The notes beneath the pieces were generated by a model. It was not told the origin of the DNA. It did no database searches and was given only the letters and a program-made list of their open reading frames with translations. Positions 55,999 through 64,000 of a stretch of 64,000 nucleotides of DNA are shown here, in pieces; positions within the stretch are counted from its first letter, which is position 1; every line of letters starts with the position of its first letter. Source of the DNA: Diadophis punctatus similis (Eukaryota > Chordata > Lepidosauria > Squamata > Dipsadidae). Where the stretch lies: assembly GCA_023053685.1 (NCBI GenBank), contig JALIGW010000001.1:50387859-50451858 (forward strand). The letters run 5' to 3'. Position numbers and translations under genes: made by a program.

Positions 55999-57087
55999 GA
56001 TGCAATTTACATAGACTTTTGTAAAGCCTTTGATTCAGTTGTACACGACAAACTACTTCTGAAACTAAAATCCTATGGCATTTCTGGACCCCTACATGAT
56101 TGGATAACTGCGTTCCTGTCTAACAGACAACAAGTGGTCAAAATAGGAAGTGCCATATCAAATCCTGCTCCTGTCAACAGTGGTGTCCCTCAAGGCAGTG
56201 TTCTAGGACCAACACTCTTCATACTCTACATAAACGATCTTTGTGATCATATTATAAGCAACTGCGTTCTCTTTGCTGATGATGTTAAACTATTTAACAC
56301 CACCGACAATGTTGCTACCCTTCAAAAAGACCTTGACCATGTAGCAGAATGGTCAAACAACTGGCAACTTCAAATCTCAACCAACAAATGCTCTGTCTTA
56401 CACATTGGCAAAAAAAATCAGAATACAAAATACAAACTTGGAGGAAACGAACTTGTAGATGACCCTCACTCTGTCAAAGACCTTGGAATACTCATATCCA
56501 ATGACCTAAGTGCTAGAGCCCATTGTAACAACATTGCCAAAAAGGCACTAAGAGTTGTTAATCTAATCTTGCGTAGCTTCTTCTCTGGCAACATTACATT
56601 ACTAACCAGAGCATACAAAACATTTGTTAGACCAATTCTGGAATACAGCTCACCTGTCTGGAACCCGCACTGCATATCAGACATAAATACAATCGAGAGA
56701 GTCCAGAAATATTTCACAAGAAGAGTCCTTCACTCCTCCGCTCACAACAAAATACCTTATTCCACCAGACTTGAAATACTGGGATTAGACAATTTACAAC
56801 TACGTTGCCTCCGATCTGATCTAAATGTAGTTCATAAAATCATATACCAAAATGTCCTTCCTGTTAATGACTACTTCAGCTTCAACCACAACAATACACA
56901 AGCACGTAATAGATTCAAACTAAATGTAAAGCGCTCCAAACTCGACTGCAGAAAATACAACTTCAGCAACAGAGTGAGCAATGCCTGGAATGCACTACCT
57001 GACTCTGTGGTTTCTTCCCCAAACCCCAAAAACTTTAACCTTAGACTGTCTACAGTCGACCTCTCCTCGTTTCTAAGAGGTCTGTAA
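55999..57087 (+). CDS. LINE reverse transcriptase, C-terminal part (open frame)
   Basis: The frame is open from the 5' break at or before 55999, 362 codons plus stop; the first in-frame ATG is 56134 (317 aa). It shows IDFCKAFDSVVHDKLL (motif A), NSGVPQGSVLGPTLF (motif B), LFADDVKLF (motif C) and the downstream VKDLGILISNDL and EYSSPVWNPH. The C-terminal tail has RVQKYFTRRVL and SNAWNALPDSVV. This layout is that of CR1/Jockey-superfamily ORF2 proteins. The endonuclease and N-terminal RT are missing, so it cannot be autonomous. The absence of stops suggests a young copy. Confidence 0.88.
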   Translation, partial: DAIYIDFCKAFDSVVHDKLLLKLKSYGISGPLHDWITAFLSNRQQVVKIGSAISNPAPVNSGVPQGSVLGPTLFILYINDLCDHIISNCVLFADDVKLFNTTDNVATLQKDLDHVAEWSNNWQLQISTNKCSVLHIGKKNQNTKYKLGGNELVDDPHSVKDLGILISNDLSARAHCNNIAKKALRVVNLILRSFFSGNITLLTRAYKTFVRPILEYSSPVWNPHCISDINTIERVQKYFTRRVLHSSAHNKIPYSTRLEILGLDNLQLRCLRSDLNVVHKIIYQNVLPVNDYFSFNHNNTQARNRFKLNVKRSKLDCRKYNFSNRVSNAWNALPDSVVSSPNPKNFNLRLSTVDLSSFLRGL

Positions 57088-57202
57088 GGGGCGTGCATAA
57101 GCGCACCAGCGTGCCTACCATCCCTGTCCTACTGTCCTATTGTCCTCTTTTATCGTTACTTTTTACTTATGTTTATACAAATTACTACTATACATGTTTG
57201 AC

Positions 57203-57205
57203 AAA

Positions 57206-57265
<60 letters not shown>
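57203..57265. repeat. (AAAT)n microsatellite, LINE 3' tail
   Basis: About 16 units, directly following the CR1-like 3' UTR. Confidence 0.95.
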
Positions 57266-57270
<5 letters not shown>

Positions 57271-57489
57271 AATGAGGTCAGCACAACTTGGCAGTGACTT
57301 GGGACAAATGCTGCAGAGGAAGGATAAGGTTGGCAATGTGTTATACACATTTTATGCCAATTTTCTTTTGCGCTAACACAACAAAGAGAGGATAGCACTT
57401 TAATTCAGTAGTGAAAATATTCTTTGAGATGAATTCTAAAACCCATGTTTTATGTATGTTTTATTGAGTTCATGTGACAGCTCACATTA
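57266..57489. other. No recognisable feature
   Basis: Spacer between two LINEs. Confidence 0.4.
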
Positions 57490-60400
57490 TTCTTTATTTA
57501 TTTTATTTTATTTATTTAAACGCTCTTATAGGCCGCCCAATCCCGTGGGACTCAGGGCGGCGTACAACATGAATAAGAGGCGTACATTTAAAAACAGTCG
57601 TCATTAATTTAAGTTAAAAATATAATTAAAAAGAAGACATTATAAACACAACATTCAGGGGGAAACTGGTTGTCCTATTCACCCCATCTGCCGGAAGAGC
57701 CATGTTTTTAAGGCTTTACGGAAGGCCAGTAGGGTGGGGATGGTCCGGATCTCTGGTGGCAGTTGGTTCCAGAGGGACGGGGCTCCCACAGAGAAGGCCC
57801 TCCCCCGCGGTCCCGCCAACCGACATTGTTTGGCCGACGGGACCCGGAGGAGGCCCTCTCTGTGGGACCTAACCGGTCTTAGGGAGGTATGTGGTAGGAT
57901 GCGGTCCCGCAGGTAGCCTGGCCCTGAGCCATGTAGGGCTTTAAAGGTAGCGACCAACACCTTAAATTGCACCCGGAGGCTGACTGGTAGCCAATGCAGC
58001 TGGCGAAGGATAGGTGTTACGTGGGTGTATCTCGGTACACCCACTACTGCACGCGCAGCTGCATTCTGTACCAGCTGGAGTCTCCGGATGCTCTTTGAGG
58101 GTAGCCCCATGTAGAGCGCGTTACAGTAGTCTAGCCGTGAGGTGACAAGGGCATGAGTGACTGTGAGCAAGGCCTCCCTCTCCAAGTAAGGTCGCAATTG
58201 GTGCACAAGATGGATTTGTGCAAAGGTCCCCCTAGCCACAGCTGAAAGATGTTGCTCCAATTTTAGCTGTGGATCTAGGAGGACACGCAAATTGCGAACC
58301 TGTTCTGAGGGAGTCAATTTTTCTCCCCCGAGAACCAAGGAGGGACAGTCGACATAGTCCTTGGGAGGCAATATCCAGAGCCACTCAGTCTTGTCTGGGT
58401 TGAGCCTGAGTCTGTTCACTCCCATCCAGACCCTCACATCGTCCAGGCAGCGGCACATCACATCAACTGCTTCACTGAACTGACACGGGGTGGAGATGTA
58501 TAACTGGGTATCGTCAGCATACTGTTGATACCTCACCCCATGTCGTCGGATGATCTCACCCAGCGGTTTCATGTAAATGTTAAACAGGATGGGCGAGAGG
58601 ACCGAGCCCTGTGGCACCCCGCAAACCAGGGGCCTAGGGGCCGACCTCTGTCCTCCTGTCAACACCGACTGCGTCCTGTCAGAGAGATAGGAGGAGAACC
58701 ACTGTAAAACAGTGCCTCCCACTCCCATCTCCCCAAGACGACGCAGAAGGATACCATGGTCAATGGTATCGAAAGCCGCTGAGAGGTCAAGTAGCACCAG
58801 GATGGAGGAATGACCCCCATCCCGGGCTCGCCAGAGATCATCCATCAGCGCGACCAAAGCAGTCTCCGTACTGTAGCCGCGCCTGAAACCCGATTGAAAG
58901 GGATCCAGATAATCAGTATCCTCCAATAGCCGCAGGAGTTGGAGCGACACCACCTTCTCAACAACCTTACCCAAGAAGGGTAAGTTGGAGACTGGACGGA
59001 AGTTCTTTAAATCCGCTGGGTCCAGGGAAGGCTTCTTGAGGAGGGGCCTCACCACCGCAGCTTTTAAAGGCTGTGGGATGGATCCCTCTCTCAAAGAAGC
59101 GATCACAACCGCCTGGAGCCAGCCGCGTGTCACCTCCCTGCTGGCAGAAACCAGCCAGGAGGGGCACGGGTCCAATAAACAGGTGGAGGCGCTCATCGCT
59201 CCTATGGCCTTGTCCACATCCTCAGGAGTGACAGGTTCAAACTCGTCCCATATAACAGGACTAAGACTCACCCCTGTCATCTCGGCTTGCCCTGTCCAAA
59301 TGGAGTCCAGGTCTGTCCGAATCTGAACGACTTTATCCGCCAGAAACTGGGAAAATTCCTCAGCTCTGCCCTGCAAGGGATCTTCAGCCCCCTCCTTGGC
59401 TAGGAGGGAGCGAGTCACCCTAAACAGAGTGGCTGGGCGGGAGTCGGCGGACGCAATAAGAGCGGAAAAATACGCGCATTTTGCCGCCCTTATCGCCACT
59501 AAGTAAGACTTAATGTAAGTTCTTAAAAGTGTCCGGTCAGACTCAGCTTTACTGGCTCTCCATCGTCGCTCTAGGCGTCTCTTTAGGCGCTTCATCTCCC
59601 GGAGCTCCTCAGTAAACCAAGGGGCCCTCCGGGATCCGCTGCCACGGAGAGGCCGCAAAGGCGCAATCCGGTCTAAGGCCCCCATTGCCGCCTGGTTCCA
59701 AGCAGCAACTAGAGCCTCAGATGAATCGTGTACCAGGGAGTCAGGTATTTCCCCAAGTTCCCTCTGAAATCCTTCAGATTCCATTAGGCGCCTGGGGCGG
59801 AACCACTTAGTCGGTCCCGCCTCCTTGCGGTGGAGGAGTGGTGCCATGAAATCCAACCTCAGAAGGAAATGATCTGACCACGACAAGGGTGTTGTGACTA
59901 AACCCCTCAGCCTCAGATCATCTCTCCACTGCCCCGAGAGAAACACAAGGTCAAGCGTGTGACCTCCCTCATGAGTCGGACCCTGAACTACTTGGGTCAG
60001 GTTCATGGTTGTCATGGAAGCCATGAACTCCTGGACTGCCTCCGAGGTTTCACCGGGCGATGGCAAATTAAAGTCCCCCAGCACCATCAACCTGGGGAAC
60101 TCAATCGCCAGCCCTGCTACCGCCTCGAGCAGAACAGGCAGGGCCTTTGTAACGTAGCTAGGAGGCAGGTACGCTAACAAAAGGCCCACCTGGACCCCTA
60201 AGTCCAACTTCAGAAGGAGCGTCTCACACCCAACAATCTCCGGGGCAGGGCTCCTTCGAGGATTAAGGTTCTGGCGAGCTATAATCGCCACTCCTCCACC
60301 CCTTCCCTGGGGTCGCGGCTGATGCTGTACTAAGAACCCGTCCGGGCACATCTCGGAGAGGGGAACCCCCCCCTCCTGGCCTAGCCAGGTCTCAGTGATA

Positions 60401-61190
60401 CATGCCAGGTCCGCCCCCTCTTCCAGGATTAAATCCCGTACAAGGGGGGCCTTGTTGGTAATTGACCTGGCATTCAACAGTAGCAGCTTGAGCCCAGGGC
60501 CCTGACATCCCTGGTTACCAGGACCTCGGGTTGAGCAAGATGGAACCAAACCTGAGGGGCCAGAACAAGAAATCGCTTGGAGACAGCGAGTTCTCGTTCC
60601 CCGAGAGCGGCCTACCCCTCTGCTCCCGCCATACCTACCTCTCCCTGTTATGACCATAATACTCCCGCTCCCCCTTGTACCAGAGATCCCCTCCCCGCCC
60701 CCACTGGTCTCCCTCTCTTCCGGCAAACCATCCATACCACTCACTCTAAAACGGGGATCAGGCTCCAGAACCCCTCCACTTCTGTTTTCACACTCAGTAA
60801 AGGGGGCCGGGGCCCAAGCACCCGCATTCCTCATTCCTACCAATCAATCAGTCTACACATATACTCCAAGAATCATACACTCATGCACCCACACAACATA
60901 TCGGAGGTAGATTTACAAGTTTAAGACAAAGAGGAGACACCATCAAATGAGGGTGTAATATAAAACGGATCCCTGCCGTTACCCAGGTCTCGTAACTGTT
61001 CTGTCCTTTATCGCACAGCACCTTTGCGATCTTTATATGAGACTTTAACAGATGACAGAGTCTCCAGTTCTCAGAGTTAGTGTGTATTTGTCCTCCTTCA
61101 TAGAATAGTAATAATAATAATCGGAGTCCGGGAATCGATAATCCGGGGGGCAAAGAGCAATCTTCCCTATTCAGCTGTTTTTGGGAGTCC
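57490..61190 (-). mobile_element. L2-clade LINE, near full length
   Basis: The 3' end lies at the left: an AAATAAA-type tail (57490-57520), a TATAAGAG cue and a GCCGCCC/GGGCGGC stem (57532-57560 complement). The 3' UTR (57561-57678) is followed by one long frame (57679-60843) and about 350 bp of upstream sequence. The 5' border near 61190 is approximate and no target duplication was recognised, which is common for this clade. Confidence 0.88.
57679..60843 (-). CDS. L2-clade LINE EN-RT polyprotein, uninterrupted 1054 aa
   Basis: A single frame without stops. Residues 1-115 are Gly/Arg/Pro-rich with no recognised domain. The apurinic-like endonuclease (about 118-345) has LLLNARSITNKAP, ACITETWLG, GRGGGVAIIAR, VLGDFNLPSP (GDFN 256-259), HTLDLVFL and WSDHFLLRL, so the catalytic Asn, Glu, Asp and His are present. 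RT (about 560-880) has FRPVSNLPFLGKVVEKVV, SGFRRGYSTETALVALMDD, LSAAFDTIDHGILL, CGVPQGSVLSPILFNIYMK and QQYADDTQLY (YADD 775-778). The C-terminal region ends with RGRAFSVGAPSLWNQLP. It nicks target DNA and copies its RNA there. All expected catalytic residues are seen, so it may encode active protein; whether the start is ATG 60843 is uncertain. Confidence 0.93.
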   Translation of the reverse strand: MVGMRNAGAWAPAPFTECENRSGGVLEPDPRFRVSGMDGLPEERETSGGGEGISGTRGSGSIMVITGRGRYGGSRGVGRSRGTRTRCLQAISCSGPSGLVPSCSTRGPGNQGCQGPGLKLLLLNARSITNKAPLVRDLILEEGADLACITETWLGQEGGVPLSEMCPDGFLVQHQPRPQGRGGGVAIIARQNLNPRRSPAPEIVGCETLLLKLDLGVQVGLLLAYLPPSYVTKALPVLLEAVAGLAIEFPRLMVLGDFNLPSPGETSEAVQEFMASMTTMNLTQVVQGPTHEGGHTLDLVFLSGQWRDDLRLRGLVTTPLSWSDHFLLRLDFMAPLLHRKEAGPTKWFRPRRLMESEGFQRELGEIPDSLVHDSSEALVAAWNQAAMGALDRIAPLRPLRGSGSRRAPWFTEELREMKRLKRRLERRWRASKAESDRTLLRTYIKSYLVAIRAAKCAYFSALIASADSRPATLFRVTRSLLAKEGAEDPLQGRAEEFSQFLADKVVQIRTDLDSIWTGQAEMTGVSLSPVIWDEFEPVTPEDVDKAIGAMSASTCLLDPCPSWLVSASREVTRGWLQAVVIASLREGSIPQPLKAAVVRPLLKKPSLDPADLKNFRPVSNLPFLGKVVEKVVSLQLLRLLEDTDYLDPFQSGFRRGYSTETALVALMDDLWRARDGGHSSILVLLDLSAAFDTIDHGILLRRLGEMGVGGTVLQWFSSYLSDRTQSVLTGGQRSAPRPLVCGVPQGSVLSPILFNIYMKPLGEIIRRHGVRYQQYADDTQLYISTPCQFSEAVDVMCRCLDDVRVWMGVNRLRLNPDKTEWLWILPPKDYVDCPSLVLGGEKLTPSEQVRNLRVLLDPQLKLEQHLSAVARGTFAQIHLVHQLRPYLEREALLTVTHALVTSRLDYCNALYMGLPSKSIRRLQLVQNAAARAVVGVPRYTHVTPILRQLHWLPVSLRVQFKVLVATFKALHGSGPGYLRDRILPHTSLRPVRSHREGLLRVPSAKQCRLAGPRGRAFSVGAPSLWNQLPPEIRTIPTLLAFRKALKTWLFRQMG

Positions 61191-61296
61191 AAAATCCCTC
61201 TCTTTCTGAAAAATTCCCCCTCCTTGAATATGTAAATTTATTATGTAAACTTTCCAAAATCTGAGATTGTTAATTACTATGCCTTTCAGCTAACTT

Positions 61297-61297
61297 G

Positions 61298-61349
<52 letters not shown>
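61297..61349. repeat. (AATC)n microsatellite, CR1 3' tail
   Basis: About 13 units of AATC directly next to the antisense CR1 3' end, so it is the element's own terminal repeat read on the opposite strand (ATTG units). Confidence 0.93.
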
Positions 61350-61530
61350 GAATAGAGCTGGAAGGGACCCCGGAGGTCCTCCAGTCCAACCCCGTGCTCA
61401 AGCAGGAGAACCTACACCATCCCAGACAAGTGACTGAATTCCAGTCTCAAGCAATCTGGAATTAAGGAGAAACTCCTAAATAAAGGAACTTTTTCCACAT
61501 AAGCGTAGAAGGAATTGTAGGTCAAGAAAC
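61350..61530 (-). mobile_element. CR1 LINE 3' end
   Basis: AGAGCTGGAAGGGACCCCGG, TCCAGTCCAACCCCGTGCTC, then CAGTCTCAAGCAATCTGG. It is less diverged than the copy at 8880 and keeps its tail. Confidence 0.87.
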
Positions 61531-62010
61531 TTTCTGCCCTTTGGGAGGAACAAATAGTGTTCCTGTTTGTAGAGGACCATCACTATCAAACATTTCAGGA
61601 AAAAAGGAGAATGGTATTTTATGCATGAAATTTTCCAGGCTCTGATGGAAAATAATTAGGTCAAGTAAATATGTTGCTATGCCTTTTTTAATCTAGAAGC
61701 TTTGTTTCAAAGTTTGTTTCACCCTTTGCAGATGCTTTTAACAATCAGAAGAATTTCAGCCAAAGTCTACAGACAACGTATGGCTGCTCTCCTAAAACAA
61801 CTCTAGATTATTGGCACAAATGAAAATATTCTAAGGTCTAATGTCAAGAAAAACATAGATATATTTATTTCATTTATGCATACTTTCTCCATGAAGTGGA
61901 CTCATGACGCTAAAGCCATTGATTTCAGTTGCTCTGAGGACTGAAATTCAGTAAACACTTCACTAACGGGTGTATCCTGGGGACAGCAATTATGTTGTTG
62001 TTGCAACATA
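61531..62010. other. Unassigned; small hairpin at about 61989-62016
   Basis: Contains CAATTATGTTG-TTGTT-GCAACATAATTG, an 11-bp inverted repeat just before the L1-like region. Otherwise nothing recognised. Confidence 0.45.
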
Positions 62011-62931
62011 ATTGTTCCCCCCCCCAATAAGTTTTATTTATTTTTAGTCTTTCTACATCTCATGTCGTGAGCGTTTTCTTTCTGAGTTTCATCCATCCAT
62101 CAATAGTCTTAACAATATTTTTTAAATAGTTACAATTCATTATAATTTCATTTTTAATACATCTCTCACATTTCTTTTCATTTTAATGTCTATTTTTTAG
62201 TCTTTTCCCCCTCTTATTTTATCTCTATTTTAATTATCTTTTCTGTCCCCCTTTTCCTACTCTTCTCCTTCCATTCCAACAATCAAAGATGTGATCTTTT
62301 CCCACATTGTACATTTCTAGTATACATATATTTCTAATATTAATATATTTTTACTTCACTTCTTTTCTAAACAATAATAATATTTTCCATATCATTCTTA
62401 CTCTTTAATACAAGCTAATTTTATCTTCTTAAAAGTTAATTCTATCACTTTATCACATTTCTAACAATCATTTCAAAACTATTTTTTTATCTTTTATATC
62501 CCATACAAAACATGTTTCAAAGTTACCAATTTTCAATTTTCATATTTTCATATGTTATTTTATAATTTCATTTCTACATTCTAATTCGTACATATATTTA
62601 AATACAAGTTATTTTTTCCACATTATAGCTCTTCTATATTTATATCTTATATTAAAAAATGTTATTATTGCTTTTTATTCTTATCACCACAATAAACAAT
62701 TTATTCAGAATTATTTAATTCTATTGTACTAATTTAACATACACATTCTTATTCTTTTTTATCCCTTATCTTTTACCCTGTTCCATATTTTTAATCTTTT
62801 CTTTCTCTTTTGGTTGCCTCCCCCAAATTTCTTTCAACTTTGTCATTTCTATTATTTTGCTATACTTTCTATCTTTCTCTCCTCTCTTTTTCTCCCTTTG
62901 TTGTTTTATTTTGCTTTCATCTTTTCTAGCT

Positions 62932-63306
62932 TTATCTTATTTTCCCTTTCTGGTCTTCTTTTTCTCCCTTATCTTTTCCCTGCCATCTATGATCTTCCCC
63001 TTCTGCTCTAATCCCTTTTTCACCCTCGGTGTTTCCATCATCCCTTTGTTGTATTTTCTTTCTTGTTGTCCCCCCCCCCCCGTTCCTCTGTTTCTTCCAC
63101 TGTTCCAGGATCCTCCATATTTTCCTCTGTTCTGCACTTGTTCTTTGTATTATATTCTCCAGTTTTAGTTCTATGCGGTCCATATCTTCAAGTATTTCTT
63201 TCATTCCCATACACTGTTCATTTATAATGTCTTTAATATCCTGATGTATCCATTCCATGTCTCTGTTTCCACTTGTTATAATTTTTACAATCCAACCAAA
63301 ATTCAA
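62932..63306 (-). pseudogene. L1 ORF1-like N-terminal fragment
   Basis: 124-aa frame with a charged, heptad-like helical stretch (MKEILEDMDRIELKLENIIQ, then RKIWRILEQWKKQ) followed by a Gly-run and a Lys/Arg/Glu-rich tail. This fits the coiled-coil part of L1 ORF1, but the RNA-recognition domain is absent. The assignment rests on composition and the L1-like surroundings. Confidence 0.5.
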
Positions 63307-63401
63307 AGGAAAAAACTGGAGGCTTTTCCACCTCTTTTCCTTCTTTTGGTTTACTCCGCTTTATTTATCCAGCAAAAACAAAAGTTCCGAGTGTTGCACC
63401 C

Positions 63402-63591
<190 letters not shown>

Positions 63592-64000
63592 AAAATGGTG
63601 CTCGTGCTTCACATCAGTATTATTCCTCTTTTGTTATTCTGGGTTTTCAATTTCATTAAATACAGTATGTATATAGGTATTTAATAATCGGTTTAGTTAT
63701 AATAAGGTAGAGACAACTTCCAATTTAAATGTCAATATTTTTTCTTTAAAACAAAGTATCTTTACAAAACCACATCTTCTTTTAAAACTTCCAACAAATC
63801 TTTTTTTTTCTCCTAGTTCCCAAATGTTTTCTTCAAGTTTTTAGTATGCTTGACCCACCGGTAACATTTAGCTTCCATATTTTTCCACCTCGTATTTTTG
63901 GAGTTATTCTTAAAAAGCAACAATCCTTTTTAGCCCAGATTGCAAACCACTCACTTTTCCCTCCTGCTCAATCTTGGTGTTTCTGGTCTTCCTTCAGCCT

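Larger units (their letters stand above)
55997..57265 (+). mobile_element. 5'-truncated CR1-like (Jockey-superfamily) LINE
   Basis: Begins inside RT motif A (about 55999) and ends in a 3' UTR (57088-57202) with an AAAT microsatellite (57203-57265). The 3' UTR cue GCGTGCATAAGCGCACCAGC recurs at 32301. The 5' junction at 55900-56012 is made of repeated host/LINE snippets. Confidence 0.87.

Noticed and set aside
62814..63168. Hydrophobic membrane-like proteins on the plus strand
   Set aside because: Phe/Leu/Ser-rich translations of the pyrimidine-rich strand of an L1-like element.

Overview
The window looks like intergenic or intronic DNA from a squamate reptile, most likely a snake. No exon of a host protein-coding gene, and no functional tRNA or rRNA, could be supported. 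The squamate call rests on a Sauria-type tRNA SINE with a Bov-B-like 3' end and (ACCTTT) tail (5229-5541), tRNA SINEs with an L2-type tail, CR1, L1 and L2-clade LINEs, a vertebrate-type DIRS element, and many hAT-type non-autonomous DNA transposons. All family names come from recognition of motifs and termini, not from a database search.

Layout. 0-9 kb: a solo LTR, a rearranged L2-clade LINE fragment, a SINE split by a TA-flanked MITE, a Sauria SINE, a second copy of that MITE, and an old permuted L2 relic. 9-21 kb: CR1 and L1 3' ends and a dense set of hAT-like MITEs, several nested inside each other. 21.4-28.1 kb: the centrepiece, a nearly complete 6.07-kb DIRS-type tyrosine-recombinase retrotransposon. 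It has terminal inverted repeats, gag, RT-RNase H-MT, YR and an internal complementary region, and it sits inside an old antisense L2-like LINE. 28-36.7 kb: more hAT MITEs, including one split by a truncated L1. 36.7-40.9 kb: mostly unique sequence. 40.9-45.9 kb: a MITE and a 4.5-kb L1 with perfect target-site duplications but internal deletions. 45.9-55.9 kb: mostly unique, with a hAT MITE inside a CR1 3' end, a near-perfect 180-bp palindrome (49456-49637) and SINEs. 56-61.2 kb: a CR1-like LINE with an open RT frame and an L2-clade LINE with an uninterrupted 1054-aa EN-RT frame. 61.3-64 kb: a CR1 3' end and an L1 5' region running off the window.

How the parts relate. The autonomous-type elements are the L2-clade LINE, which keeps all EN and RT motifs looked for, and the DIRS element, which keeps RT and RNase H motifs but has a stop in gag and a lost catalytic arginine in the recombinase. 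The tRNA SINEs share with the L2-clade LINE a compact 3' stem-loop followed by TATAA-like sequence, the expected arrangement if the LINE machinery mobilises them. Nested insertions give a relative chronology: old L2, CR1, SINE and hAT copies are the targets, and DIRS, L1 and several MITEs are the later arrivals.
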